Source of the DNA: Deltaproteobacteria bacterium
GTDB taxonomy: Bacteria; Myxococcota_A; Polyangia; Polyangiales; Ga0077539
Direction of reading: 5' to 3'
Length of the DNA: 64,000 nt
Assembly: GCA_016218725.1 (NCBI GenBank)
Contig: JACRDB010000004.1
Location: 1 to 64,000, forward strand
The position numbers and the translations under genes are program-made. The notes below the pieces were generated by a model. That model searched no databases. It was not told the origin of the DNA and worked only from the letters and a program-made list of their open reading frames with translations. Below are positions 41,920-51,291 of the stretch, one piece after another (positions within the stretch are counted from its first letter, which is position 1; each line of letters starts with the position of its first letter).

Positions 41920-43275
41920 ATGAGCGCCCAGGTCACCGCCATCGCCAGCCTCAAGGACCACGTCGGCCAGGAGGTGACCCTCCAGGGCTGGCTCTACAAC
42001 CGCCGGTCCAGCAAGAAGGTTGTCTTCCTGGAGCTGCGCGACGGCACGGGGATCGTCCAGGCCATCGTGGGCGTGAACGACCTGGGCCCCGAGCGCTTCG
42101 CCGAGGCCGACCGCCTCGCCCAGGAGACCTCCCTCACGGTCACGGGCGAGGTCCGCGCCCACCCGAAGCAGCCCGGGGTGTTCGAGCTCGGCGTGCGCGC
42201 CTTCCAGGTGCTCGGGCCCGTGCACGGGGAGTACCCCATCACCCCCAAGGAGCACGGCACGGACTTCCTCATGGACCACCGGCACCTGTGGCTGCGCTCC
42301 AGGCGCCAGGTGGCCATCCTCAAGGTCCGGGCGGAGATCATCGCCGCCATCCGTGACTACTTCGATGGAAATGGCTTCACTCTAGTAGACGCTCCCATCT
42401 TCACGCCCAACGCGTGTGAGGGCACCAGCACCCTCTTCGAGACGGATTTTCACGGTGACCGGGCGTACCTCACGCAGAGCGGCCAGCTCTACGCCGAGGC
42501 CGCGGCGATGGCCCTCGGGAAGGTGTACTGCTTCGGGCCTACCTTCCGCGCGGAGAAGTCCAAGACCCGCAGGCACCTGGCGGAGTTCTGGATGGTCGAG
42601 CCCGAGGTGGCCTTCCTGGACCTCGCCGGGGACATGGCGCTCGCCGAGGATTTTCTCTCGTCCGTGGTGGCGCGCGTGCTCGACCGCCGCCGGGAGGAGC
42701 TCAAGGCCCTGGAGCGGGACACCACGAAGCTGGAGCGCGTGCAGAAGCCCTTCCCGAGGATTCGGTACACCGAGGCCCTGGAGGTCCTCCAGCGCGCCTG
42801 GGACGCGCGCTCCGCGGAGGGGAGGCTCGCCCTGGACCCCGAGGGGCGGCCGGAGAAGCGCCCGGCCTTCGGCGATGACTTCGGCGCGGACGAGGAGACG
42901 GTGATCTCCTCGGCCTTTGACCGCCCGGTGATCGTGCACCGCTACCCCATGGAGCTCAAGGCGTTCTATTTCAAGCGGGACCCCGAGGACGCCAGGGTGG
43001 CCCTCGGGATGGACGTCCTGGCCCCCGAGGGCTACGGCGAGATCATCGGCGGGGGCCAGCGCGAGGACGACCTGGCCACGCTGGAGGCCGGCATCGCCGA
43101 GCACCGCCTCCCGAAGGGCGCCTTCGAGTGGTACCTGGACCTGCGGCGCTACGGCTCCGTGCCCCACGCGGGCTTCGGCCTCGGGATCGAGCGCACCGTG
43201 GCCTGGCTCTGCGGCCTCCAGCACGTGCGCGAGACCATCCCCTTCCCGCGCATGCTCAACCGCCTGGGACCGTGA
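41920..43275 (+). CDS. asnS: Asparaginyl-tRNA synthetase
   Basis: The 451-residue protein has an N-terminal OB-fold anticodon-binding domain (about 15-105, [26 protein letters not shown]) and a class IIb catalytic domain. Motif 2 is [21 protein letters not shown], motif 3 [16 protein letters not shown], and the C-terminal ETIPFPR is present. AsnRS-type features ([12 protein letters not shown]) separate it from AspRS. The enzyme charges tRNA-Asn with asparagine. It follows mgtE by 20 bases. Confidence 0.97.
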   Translation: MSAQVTAIASLKDHVGQEVTLQGWLYNRRSSKKVVFLELRDGTGIVQAIVGVNDLGPERFAEADRLAQETSLTVTGEVRAHPKQPGVFELGVRAFQVLGPVHGEYPITPKEHGTDFLMDHRHLWLRSRRQVAILKVRAEIIAAIRDYFDGNGFTLVDAPIFTPNACEGTSTLFETDFHGDRAYLTQSGQLYAEAAAMALGKVYCFGPTFRAEKSKTRRHLAEFWMVEPEVAFLDLAGDMALAEDFLSSVVARVLDRRREELKALERDTTKLERVQKPFPRIRYTEALEVLQRAWDARSAEGRLALDPEGRPEKRPAFGDDFGADEETVISSAFDRPVIVHRYPMELKAFYFKRDPEDARVALGMDVLAPEGYGEIIGGGQREDDLATLEAGIAEHRLPKGAFEWYLDLRRYGSVPHAGFGLGIERTVAWLCGLQHVRETIPFPRMLNRLGP

Positions 43276-43399
43276 GTCCGTTGCGCTCCAAGGATGGCTG
43301 GAGTACCATCGAACTCGGTGTTGTATCTCCGTGCGTGGGTGGTGGTGCACCACGACTTCCGCTGAGCGCCACCGGGGCCCGGTGGGTACACCAACGATG

Positions 43400-44119
43400 T
43401 CAGCCGTCGATGCTCCAGGAGATCACTCGCCGCAGGGTCCGTTGCCCGGGGGGGGCGTTCAGGTACCACACGCGTCCGTGAGGGACATCGTTGCGGACGG
43501 GTGGCGTCGCGCAGCGCTCGCCACCGTCGACCGCCTCGCAGCTCACGCGGTTGCTGCCCGCGACGACGCCGCGTAGCGTCGAGCGCCAGTAGCCCGGCGT
43601 CACCTGCGCGGCGGTCACGGTCCGGCACCCCCGCCCCGGCGACCGGAACACCTGCCCGACGTTTTCGGCCTGTCGATCGCAGAGCTGCAACCCCTCGGGG
43701 GGGATCATCCCGACGAACTCCGCGTGGGACATACCGCGCAGCGCGGCGACAACGGCAGGCGTGGGGTACTCGTCGGGCCCGGGCTGCCCCGCGGGGGCGG
43801 GTTCGGCGCTGGCGTTGGGATCGCCCCCCGGCGTGGGGTTGGTGACCCCGACGGGCTGTACCGCCACCTGCGGCTGCACCGCGGGCGGCGGGGGCACCGG
43901 GGCCGTGACGGTGGGCGCCGCGGGCGCGGGAAGCACTGGAGCCGCGAGGGTAGGCGCCGCGCTCGGCCGCGCGCAGCGGCCGGCAGCGCAGAACAGGTCC
44001 GCGCCGCACTCGGCGTTGGACGAGCACGCGGCCCCCTCGCCGCCGACGCGCTTGTTGCAGCCGTTCGCCGAGAGAACCCCACCGAGTATGAGCACGCTGA
44101 TCCAACCGCGAGAGGTCAT
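43400..44119 (-). CDS. Lipoprotein with Ala/Pro linker, unknown function
   Basis: The 239-residue protein has a lipoprotein signal (lipobox ANGC), a small Cys-rich head (GAACSSNAECGADLFCAAGRC), a Pro/Ala/Val-rich linker of about 70 residues and a C-terminal domain of about 110 residues containing four Cys (LCDRQ, GRGCRTV, RVSCEAV, ERCATPP). The C-terminal domain matches no family I know. The architecture is that of an outer-membrane-anchored myxobacterial protein. It is divergent from nothing nearby and ends convergently with asnS. Confidence 0.75.
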   Translation of the reverse strand: MTSRGWISVLILGGVLSANGCNKRVGGEGAACSSNAECGADLFCAAGRCARPSAAPTLAAPVLPAPAAPTVTAPVPPPPAVQPQVAVQPVGVTNPTPGGDPNASAEPAPAGQPGPDEYPTPAVVAALRGMSHAEFVGMIPPEGLQLCDRQAENVGQVFRSPGRGCRTVTAAQVTPGYWRSTLRGVVAGSNRVSCEAVDGGERCATPPVRNDVPHGRVWYLNAPPGQRTLRRVISWSIDG

Positions 44120-44294
44120 GGCGTTGTGGCCCTTGTTGTGTGAGAGTGCAGAGATCGTCGCTCTACGAGCCCGGTCGTCCACCGGCCCCGGTAGGTACTC
44201 CAACGCAACATCGGCGTCCATTGCAGGCGACGGCGGGAGCCCACCCGCCGCGCTCGTCCGGCCGCGGGAGCCCGGGCCGCCCCGGGGAGCGGCC

Positions 44295-44963
44295 TCAGAG
44301 CAGCAGCGCGTCCCTGACCGCGCTCCAGGTGATCGGGTGGTAGAGCAGCCCGTGGTGCCCCGTGTCCGGCACATGCACCACCCGGGCGCCCTCCAACACC
44401 GCGCTCCGGGGCGGCACCAGCACGTCCCGACCGGCCACCACGCAGGTCACCGCCGCGCGCAAACGATGGCGGGTGCGCGCCAGGGACTCCAGCGTGGCGC
44501 TCCCAGGCGACAACTCCCGGGCCAGGGTCAGGGGCCAGCCCCGGGCCCTCGGGGTGCCGTGGTGCGGCGTGGCCAGGGCCACCAGGGCGTCCACCCGCCC
44601 CCCCAGGATCTGCGCGTAGTAGCGCGCCACCAGGCCCCCAAGGGAGTGGGCCACCACCACCACGGGCCCCCCCGCCCGGGCTTCTTCGATGCGCTCCCCG
44701 AGCGTGATCGCATGGCGCGCCACGCTCCCCACCGGGGCGTAGGTGAAATGCAACTGCCGGGGCGCATGCTCCCGCGCGAGGTGCCGCGCCAGCGGGTTGA
44801 ACACTCCCCCCGCGGCAAAGTATCCGTGGATGAACACCGTGAGGTGCCGGGAGTGCCCGTGCTCCTGGTGCACCCTGCCGGTCTGGGGCAGGAGCCAGCC
44901 CTGGTGGGCCAACGCGGCCATCTCGCGCATGACCCGCAAGGAGCGTGAGCGCACCACCCACAT
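44295..44963 (-). CDS. Alpha/beta hydrolase, lipase-like
   Basis: The 222-residue protein has the oxyanion HGYFAAG (46-52), the nucleophile elbow AHSLGG with Ser107, a likely acid in VAGRDVLVPP, and a His in DTGHHGLLYH. The order and spacing fit a small lipase/esterase or PGAP1-like hydrolase. There is no signal peptide. A shorter start at Met12 is possible. It follows the trpD gene on the same strand, with 31 bases between, and could share its transcript, though no functional link is obvious. Confidence 0.85.
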   Translation of the reverse strand: MWVVRSRSLRVMREMAALAHQGWLLPQTGRVHQEHGHSRHLTVFIHGYFAAGGVFNPLARHLAREHAPRQLHFTYAPVGSVARHAITLGERIEEARAGGPVVVVAHSLGGLVARYYAQILGGRVDALVALATPHHGTPRARGWPLTLARELSPGSATLESLARTRHRLRAAVTCVVAGRDVLVPPRSAVLEGARVVHVPDTGHHGLLYHPITWSAVRDALLL

Positions 44964-44994
44964 GTACCACAGAACCCTCCGGGTCGGGAATGCC

Positions 44995-46005
44995 CTACGC
45001 TTCGTTGGAGACGGCTACCCAGCGGGCCAGGGTGTCCCGGGCGCGGCCCGAGTCTAGGGCCAGGGAGGCGTGCTCGGCGGCGGCGCGCAGGTCCGTCTCG
45101 ACCCCGGCCACCACCAGGGCCGCCGCCGCGTTGAGCACCACCGCCGTGCGAGGCGCCCCCGGAGCGCCCGAGAGCACCGTCCGCGCGATGGCGGCGTTGG
45201 TGGCGGGGTCTCCGCCCTTCAAGAGGGCGGTGTCGTGGCGCTCCAGGCCGAAGTCCTCGGGGACCACCGAGCGCTCGCTCAGGACGCCGTTGGAGAGCAC
45301 CAGGACCTCCGTGGGGCCCGAGGTGGACACCTCGTCCACGCCGCCGTGGCCGTGGAGGACCCACGCATGCTGGCCCCCGAGGAGCCTCAGGGCCTCGGCC
45401 ATGGGCCGGAGGTAGGCCCGGGAGTGCACCCCGAGGAGCTGGTGCGAGGCCCCCGCGGGGTTGGACAGCGGCACCAGGAGGTCAAAGATGGTGCGGAAGC
45501 CCAGCTCCTGGCGCACCACCGCGGCGTTGGCCAGGGAGACGTGCCACACCGGCGCGTAGAAGAAGGCCAGGCCCACCTCCAACAAGCACCGCACCACCAC
45601 CTCCCGGGGCGCGTTGATGCGCACGCCGAGGGCCTCGCACACGTCCGCGGAGCCCGTGCGGGAGGTGACCGCCCGGAGGCCGTGCTTGGCCACGCGCACG
45701 CCGCACGCGGAGGCGACGATGGCCGCCACGGTGGACACGTTGAAGGTCCCCGCGGGGCCCCCGCCGGTGCCGCAGGTGTCCAGGAGGTCCCCGGGGATGT
45801 CCAGGGTGGTGGCCAGGGCGCGCAGGGCCCGGGCCGAGGCGGCGATCTCCTCGGCGGTCTCGCCGCGCATGCGCAGGGCCGTGGCCAGGGCCGCGACCTG
45901 GGCGGTGGAGGCCCGGGCCTCGAGCACCTCTTCCACCGCGGAGGCCACCTGCGAGGGCTCGAGGGGGCGACCCTCGACCAGGGCCCGGAGGACGGGCTGG
46001 AGCAT
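44995..46005 (-). CDS. trpD: Anthranilate phosphoribosyltransferase, divergent
   Basis: The 336-residue protein spans the family length. It has DTCGTGGGPAGTFNVST, KHGLRAVTSRTGSADVCEALG and GGVDEVSTSGPT. The metal-binding DE pair is retained. Two normally conserved positions differ: GTGGD reads GTGGG, and KHGNR reads KHGLR. These contact PRPP and magnesium in studied enzymes, so activity or specificity may be altered. No other trp gene is nearby. A relative acting on another aromatic amine is possible, but TrpD is the best match. Confidence 0.88.
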   Translation of the reverse strand: MLQPVLRALVEGRPLEPSQVASAVEEVLEARASTAQVAALATALRMRGETAEEIAASARALRALATTLDIPGDLLDTCGTGGGPAGTFNVSTVAAIVASACGVRVAKHGLRAVTSRTGSADVCEALGVRINAPREVVVRCLLEVGLAFFYAPVWHVSLANAAVVRQELGFRTIFDLLVPLSNPAGASHQLLGVHSRAYLRPMAEALRLLGGQHAWVLHGHGGVDEVSTSGPTEVLVLSNGVLSERSVVPEDFGLERHDTALLKGGDPATNAAIARTVLSGAPGAPRTAVVLNAAAALVVAGVETDLRAAAEHASLALDSGRARDTLARWVAVSNEA

Positions 46006-46083
46006 CCCCTGGACGGTACACCCCTTTGGAGCGGGGGCGCACCCGGATTTGCTGCGCGATCCGCCGCCGCTCCGGGCCGTTGG

Positions 46084-46545
46084 CTAGCGGGGCTGGGCGG
46101 CGGCCTCCACCTGGTCGTGGAGCCGGGTGAGCTCCGTCTCCAACTGCCGCTGGGCCCGCAGGACGTCCACCAGGGCCTCCGTGGCGTCCCGCTCCAGGGC
46201 GTCGGCGTAGCGCTCCAGGAGCGTCACCCGGCGCTCCAGGAGCGAGGCCAGGGTCTCCGCCAGGCGCTGGGCCCTCGGGTGCGAGGGCTGGAGCCCCACG
46301 GCCCTCGTGGCGTTGGCGCGGGCCAGGGGCAGCACCCGGTCCCGCAGGAGCCGGGCACCGTCACGGCCGTTCCGGGCCCCCACCCGATCGACCTCGCGCA
46401 GGAGCACCACCACGTCCGTGTCGTCGCCTTCGAGCGCCCGGATGGCGGCTACGTCCGGCGTGGGTTTTGCGCACCCCACGGCCTGCCAGGAGAGCACCGC
46501 CGCGGCCAGGACCGCCGCCACCGCCCGGGGACTGGGAGCGCGCAT
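46084..46545 (-). CDS. Small helical lipoprotein, unknown function
   Basis: The 153-residue protein has a lipoprotein signal (VLSWQAVGC) and a mature domain predicted as long charged helices (RRVTLLERYADALERDATEALVDVLRAQRQLETELTRLHDQVEA). This resembles a coiled-coil envelope lipoprotein. The start is at the ATG before the signal. It is divergent from the gene at 46687-47991, and both are envelope proteins, so they may be functionally linked. No family is recognised. Confidence 0.75.
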   Translation of the reverse strand: MRAPSPRAVAAVLAAAVLSWQAVGCAKPTPDVAAIRALEGDDTDVVVLLREVDRVGARNGRDGARLLRDRVLPLARANATRAVGLQPSHPRAQRLAETLASLLERRVTLLERYADALERDATEALVDVLRAQRQLETELTRLHDQVEAAAQPR

Positions 46546-46686
46546 CCCCGTACCGTGCCACGGTGGGTGTACCTTGACACTCAAATCCCTGCGACGATAA
46601 CGTTTCGGCCTCAAAGCCGTCACGGCCTTCCCCACTGGTACGGTGCGGGGGGCGGCGGCCGGACCTCGAAGGAGCCCGAAGCGCCG

Positions 46687-47991
46687 ATGGCCGAAGAGCC
46701 GAAGAAGAAGCCCGATCTCAAGGCCCGCCTGAACCGCACGGTGATGCAGCCTAACGCGCCCGCCACGCCCACGCCGGAGCCCCCGGCGCCGGGTGGGGTG
46801 CCCGGCCCGGGGATGCTGGTGCAGGCCCCGCAGGTGGCGGCGCCGGCCCCGGTGTTCTCCGACCCGCTCGCGCCGGCCCCGGCGCTCTCCGGGGACATCG
46901 CCCCGCCGGATTTCATCCGGCAGCAGATGGAGCAGCGCGCCCAGGAGGAGGCCCGCGTGGCCGCGGAGGCCCGCGCCCGCGTGGAGGCCGAGGCCCGCGC
47001 CGAGGCCCGGGCGGCGGCGCTTGCGGCCGCGGCGGCGGACCCCTTCTCGTCGGGGATGGCCTCCGCCGGACCCCAGGAGGTGCGCCTGGTCATCGACGAC
47101 AAGGCCGTGAGCGACGCGGAGGTGGGCCGGAAGAACACCGGGCTCTACGCGGCCATCGGCGGCGTCGGGGTGGTGATGCTCGGGGTGGGCTACCTCCTCG
47201 GGGGCTTCATGGAGTCCAAGGATCAGGGGAGGCGCACCCTGGCGGCCATTGAAGACGTGCGCACCGCGGTCAACGCCACCAGCGCCACCGTGCTGATGAT
47301 GAAGGAAAAGGTCGACCGGGCCGCGCTCGCCGCGGGGATCCAGCCGCAGCAGTCCGAGGACCAGCCCCAGCAGCCCCAGGCCCAGGCCCGGGTGGACACG
47401 GACCTCACCCAGTGGTTCCTGTCCCAGCCCGCGGACCCGCCCCTCTCGCCGGACACCTACGCGGGCAAGGTCGGGAGGCTGCGCCCGGACCTGGTCGCCA
47501 AGCTCATGAAGGTCCAGCTCGGGCTCCAACAGGCCTGGCGGGACCTGCGCCGCCACTCCGAGACCACCCAGGCCCGGGTGCAGGTGATCAACGCCTCCCT
47601 CGGCGACGCCCAGCGCGCCCGCGGCGAGCTCAACCGCTTGATGGTGGTCTTCGCCCGCGGCCCGCAGAACGGCCCTGCGGTGATGGGCACCCTGGTGCTC
47701 ACCGCGGCCGCCGAGGGCACCCCGGGTGCCCTCACCATCACCCCGGCGATCACCGGCACGCCCCCCACCCGCACGCTCTACGCCGCGGGGGACCTCACCA
47801 CGCAGTTCACCACCGCGGGTATCCCGGTGAGCGCCACCGCCGGCCAGTCGGCCCTGGTGGTGCAACACCTGGCCCGCCCCTGGAACGAGTACACCGCCCG
47901 GCTCCGCGCGCTCCAGGCCCTGGTCACCGAGCTCGCCAACGACCAGCGGACCCTGAACGACACCCTCAACGGCCAGGGCACCGGGGGCTAG
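46687..47991 (+). CDS. Single-span membrane protein with Ala/Pro/Glu-rich N-terminus, unknown
   Basis: The 434-residue protein has a basic start (MAEEPKKKPDLKARLNRTV), a Pro/Ala-rich linker and an Ala/Arg/Glu helix rich in repeats (EEARVAAEARARVEAEARAE). A transmembrane segment (about 155-175, AAIGGVGVVMLGVGYLLGG) follows, and a helical, probably periplasmic domain of about 240 residues. AAGGAG is about 13 bases before the ATG. The layout resembles a TonB/TolA-like or cell-division linker protein but has no recognisable domain. Its stop shares the bases CTAG (47988-47991) with the stop of the convergent radical SAM fusion gene. Confidence 0.75.
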   Translation: MAEEPKKKPDLKARLNRTVMQPNAPATPTPEPPAPGGVPGPGMLVQAPQVAAPAPVFSDPLAPAPALSGDIAPPDFIRQQMEQRAQEEARVAAEARARVEAEARAEARAAALAAAAADPFSSGMASAGPQEVRLVIDDKAVSDAEVGRKNTGLYAAIGGVGVVMLGVGYLLGGFMESKDQGRRTLAAIEDVRTAVNATSATVLMMKEKVDRAALAAGIQPQQSEDQPQQPQAQARVDTDLTQWFLSQPADPPLSPDTYAGKVGRLRPDLVAKLMKVQLGLQQAWRDLRRHSETTQARVQVINASLGDAQRARGELNRLMVVFARGPQNGPAVMGTLVLTAAAEGTPGALTITPAITGTPPTRTLYAAGDLTTQFTTAGIPVSATAGQSALVVQHLARPWNEYTARLRALQALVTELANDQRTLNDTLNGQGTGG

Positions 47992-49946
47992 GCCCTCCTC
48001 CCCCAGGCGCCCTGGCCGTAGTGCCGGGCGTCCTCCCGGTACACCCCCGTACAGACCCCTCGGTGGCCGCACCCCTCGCACCCCTCGGGGTGAAAGAGGT
48101 ACTCACTGTGGCTGTCGGGTTCTGTACGTCTTGAGCGTACATCCACCGACAGATCTTCCAGGTAGTGATCCACGAGGAAGGGCAGCAGCTCCGGGGCGAG
48201 GCACGCCTGGAGGTTTCGGAAGCCCACGGGGACGCCGAGGCGTTGGCCCAGGGCGAGGGCCTGGCGGGCCAGGGAGGCCCGCCGGGGGGGCTCCAGGGCG
48301 AGGAGGGCGTGGTGTTCGAGGGCGTCCCCGAGGGGCTTTGGGAAGGCCAGGAGCACCGTGGGGGGGGGTCTCTTGAGGGAGTCCGCGAGGCGCGTCAGGG
48401 CGGTGAGGTGCGCTTCCAGGCCCGGGGCGTTGACCGCGGACAGTACGGTGTAGACGTAGGTGAAGAGCCCCGGGTGTCCGAGGGCGTTGGTGAGCCCCTG
48501 GCGCTGCTTCGAGAAGCTCCCTCGGGTGCGCGAGAGGCGGTCGTAGGTGGCCTCGTCGGAGGAGTCCACGGAGACGTGGGCGGTGCCTACGCCACCCGCG
48601 ACGAGCCCGTCGAGGAAGGCGCGATCGGCGAGGCGAAGGCCGTTGGTCATGACCGCGTGGGGGCCCGGGACCCGGGCGTCCCGGAGGAGGGCGAGCACCC
48701 GCGGGAGCTCCGGGTGCACGGTGGGCTCGCCGCCGATGAGAATGGCCCGGTCGCAACCGACGGAGAGGCCAGCTTTTACGACGTCCACCACGGAGGACAC
48801 CGGGGTGTACCCGTGGGTGTCTCCGTGGGGGGGCACCGCGCAGTAGATGCATGCGCTGTTGCAGGGCCTGCCGAGGTCTACGTAGAAACCCGGCGTCAGG
48901 CGCTCCAGGAGGCGCACGAGGGGCCCCGACGGGGGCTGCGGGCGACCGGTCTCTCGCGCGCGGTGCACGTCCACCACGCGCTTGACCACGCTCTCCTGGT
49001 GCGCGCGGCGGACCACGGGCAGGGGCCTGCGGGCCCCGAGGTGCCGCTGCGAGAGCCACCGCCCGAGGGCACGGTACGTCTCCTCCACGGAGGGCCACGG
49101 GACCCCCGGGAGGAGCTCCTGGAGGCGCGTGGTGTCCAGGCGCTCGTCGCCGCCGCCGTGGGGGCCCTCCCAGGCCGGGTCCGGGTGCCTCGCGACGGGG
49201 GCCGAGAGCCCCGCTCCATCCAGGAGCGCCCGCACCATGCGAGAGACCTCCAGGGCTCCCGGAGGGGCCACATTGAGGGCCCCCGGGGGGACTCCCTCGG
49301 GGGCGACCAGGAGCCTCCGGAGCACCTCGGCGACGCCCTCCACCGGGGCCACGCTCTGGCGCTGGGAGCCTCCCTGGGCGACCAGGCCCCGGCCCGTGGA
49401 CAGCGCCGCGCGCAGGTAGGGCCTCTCGCGCTGCGAAGGGTCCACCCGCGCCACCAGCCTTGGGAGCACCAGCGCGTGAACGGTCCCTGCAAAGCGCGCC
49501 TGCAGCGCGCTACGGGCGTGGAAGAGGGCCCTCCCCGGGGGGCTCCCGGGGGCCCCGAGGGCGTCCTCGGTGTTGACCCCGGAGGGCAGCGCGTACTCCG
49601 CGAGGGAGCTGGTCACCACGAGGTGCCGGGGCGGGTCCTGGCAGCGCTGGAGGGCGTCGAGGAGGAGCGCCGCGTCGACGGCGGTGAGACAGAGAAGGTC
49701 CACCACGGCGCTCGTGCCCTCCAGGAGCGGACCGAGCGCCCCGGGGTCCTGGCGGAGGCCCACGGCGTAGGCGACGCCTTCGACGCGTTCGTCGTCGGTG
49801 GGGGCGCGGCGGGAGAGGGCGCGCACCGCGAAGGTGTCACGAAGGGCGCGGGCCACGGCGGGGCCGAGGCGCCCGGTACCACCGAGGAGGAGCACGGCCC
49901 GGGGGGTCACCCTCGGGAGCGTGCGCGCCTCGGTGGTGCTCCGCAA
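47988..49946 (-). CDS. NAD-binding epimerase-like / radical SAM fusion protein
   Basis: The 652-residue protein has an extended-SDR N-terminal domain (about 17-300, GGTGRLG at 22-28). The position of the usual YxxxK reads FHARS (142-146), so the catalytic pair is missing. The C-terminal half is a radical SAM domain: C362, C366 and C369 in PCNSACIYC form the CxxxCxxC cluster site, with GGEPT at 405-409. A C-terminal Cys set (C582, C623, C626 and C632, in EGCEGCGHRGVC) suggests an auxiliary SPASM-like cluster. The TTG start at 49946 is weak, and a GTG at 49910 is a natural alternative. It is divergent from another radical SAM gene, with 37 bases between starts. Confidence 0.88.
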   Translation of the reverse strand: MRSTTEARTLPRVTPRAVLLLGGTGRLGPAVARALRDTFAVRALSRRAPTDDERVEGVAYAVGLRQDPGALGPLLEGTSAVVDLLCLTAVDAALLLDALQRCQDPPRHLVVTSSLAEYALPSGVNTEDALGAPGSPPGRALFHARSALQARFAGTVHALVLPRLVARVDPSQRERPYLRAALSTGRGLVAQGGSQRQSVAPVEGVAEVLRRLLVAPEGVPPGALNVAPPGALEVSRMVRALLDGAGLSAPVARHPDPAWEGPHGGGDERLDTTRLQELLPGVPWPSVEETYRALGRWLSQRHLGARRPLPVVRRAHQESVVKRVVDVHRARETGRPQPPSGPLVRLLERLTPGFYVDLGRPCNSACIYCAVPPHGDTHGYTPVSSVVDVVKAGLSVGCDRAILIGGEPTVHPELPRVLALLRDARVPGPHAVMTNGLRLADRAFLDGLVAGGVGTAHVSVDSSDEATYDRLSRTRGSFSKQRQGLTNALGHPGLFTYVYTVLSAVNAPGLEAHLTALTRLADSLKRPPPTVLLAFPKPLGDALEHHALLALEPPRRASLARQALALGQRLGVPVGFRNLQACLAPELLPFLVDHYLEDLSVDVRSRRTEPDSHSEYLFHPEGCEGCGHRGVCTGVYREDARHYGQGAWGRRA

Positions 49947-49983
49947 CCCACTGGTGGGGAGGGAGGTGCGCTACGCTCTGGGG

Positions 49984-51135
49984 ATGGCCCTCGTCGGGAG
50001 CTCTGGTTCGCTCCGGGGGAGCGCCCTCGCGGTGGTGGAGGCCCTCGGAGCGCCCGGGGCGCTGCCCGAGGGCTGGAGCCTGGCGGGCTCCGAGGCCGAG
50101 CAGGGCTTCCTGGTGCGCTTCGCGGGCGACGGCGGGGGCGCCCTGGAGGTGCACCTGGAGCCCCGGGACGAGGCCCGTCCGTGCTTCGCCTCCACCCGCG
50201 CGTTCAACGTGTACTACGCGCGCTGGGGCCGCGGCGACGGCGCGCTGGCGCCCGCCGAGGAGGCGCTCCTGGGCGCGGTGCTGCGGGCCCTTCGTCGCGT
50301 CGAGGGCGCGCTCCCGCTGGCGCCCGTGGAGGACACCTCGGAGCGGGTGGCGGTGCGCGAGCTCACCGTGGACCGGGTGCTGATGACCGAGGCGCCGAGG
50401 ACATACTATGTCAACCCCTACGCGGGGTGTCTCCTGGCGTGCACGTACTGCTACGCCATTGGCAGGACGGCGTTCTCGCGCGCGCTGGAGGGCGCGCGGA
50501 GGGTGCCCTGGGGCCGCTGGCTGGACGTGAAGGTGAACGCCCCGGAGGTGCTCGCCCGGGAGCTCCGGGAGCACCCACCGGGGAGCGTGAGGCTGTCGCC
50601 CATCGTGACGGACCCGTACCAGGCCGTGGAGCGGCGCTACCGCGTCACCCGGGGGTGCCTGGAGGCCCTGGACGGCAGCGGCTTCCTGACGGTACTCCTC
50701 ACCCGCTCGACGCGCGTGCTGGAGGACCTCCCGAGGCTCCGCGCCATGGACAACGTATTGGTAGGGATGAGCGTCCCCACGGACGACGACCAGGTCCGCC
50801 GGGCCTTCGAGCCTCGGACGGAGCCCATCGATGCGCGGGTGCGCGCCCTCGCGCTGCTGCGCGAGGCAGGCGTGCGCACCTTCGCGGTGGTGCACCCGAT
50901 GCTCCCGCTGGACCCCGAGGCGCTCGCGGGGCGGCTGGGTCCCCACGTCGAGGCCGTGCGCCTCGGGCCGATGAGCGAGAAGCACCGGGTGGAGGGCACC
51001 TACGCCCGGCTCGGCCGCGAAGAGGCGTTGACGCCGACCTGGGAGCGGGACACCGCGCGGCGCCTGACGGAGGCGCTCACGCGCCAGGGGGTGCTGGTGG
51101 ACCCCACCACGCCACCGTGGAACACGTTTCGTTAA
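49984..51135 (+). CDS. Radical SAM protein of the SPL-like (SplB/COG1533) type
   Basis: The 383-residue protein has an unrecognised N-terminal domain (1-125) and a radical SAM domain with YAGCLLACTYCYA, giving C149, C153 and C156. The flanking TYYVNPYAG and SPIVTDPYQAVE motifs mark the spore photoproduct lyase-like branch, whose members carry out varied radical chemistry and often act on nucleic acids. It is shorter than typical SplB N-termini, so the substrate is unknown. The ATG at 49984 is reasonable. Its TAA stop (51133-51135) is the end of a 159-bp inverted-repeat element. It is divergent from the epimerase-radical SAM fusion. Confidence 0.87.
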   Translation: MALVGSSGSLRGSALAVVEALGAPGALPEGWSLAGSEAEQGFLVRFAGDGGGALEVHLEPRDEARPCFASTRAFNVYYARWGRGDGALAPAEEALLGAVLRALRRVEGALPLAPVEDTSERVAVRELTVDRVLMTEAPRTYYVNPYAGCLLACTYCYAIGRTAFSRALEGARRVPWGRWLDVKVNAPEVLARELREHPPGSVRLSPIVTDPYQAVERRYRVTRGCLEALDGSGFLTVLLTRSTRVLEDLPRLRAMDNVLVGMSVPTDDDQVRRAFEPRTEPIDARVRALALLREAGVRTFAVVHPMLPLDPEALAGRLGPHVEAVRLGPMSEKHRVEGTYARLGREEALTPTWERDTARRLTEALTRQGVLVDPTTPPWNTFR

Positions 51136-51291
51136 ACCGCGTCTACCTTGGAAGGCGTAGTTCTGCGGCCGAGCCGCGTCGCGCCGCGGCGTTGCTCATC
51201 GCTCGCGTGGCGCTGCCACGCGTCGCTCTTCGCGCCTTGCGGCGCTTGCGTCTCGTTGCAGAACTACGCCTTCCAAGGTAGACGCGGTTTA
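51133..51291. repeat. 159-bp element with perfect 34-bp terminal inverted repeats
   Basis: The left arm 51133-51166 and right arm 51258-51291 are perfect 34-base reverse complements separated by 91 bases. The centre contains a further perfect 8-bp inverted repeat CGCGTGGC-GCT-GCCACGCG at 51204-51222 and GCGCCGC/GCGGCGC at 51181-51187 and 51239-51245. The arms begin with TAA, and these triplets are the stop codons of the radical SAM gene and of the convergent NADAR gene. No open frame is in the element. It could be a miniature transposon or a folded bidirectional terminator; the perfect arms suggest recent origin or strong constraint. Confidence 0.9.
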
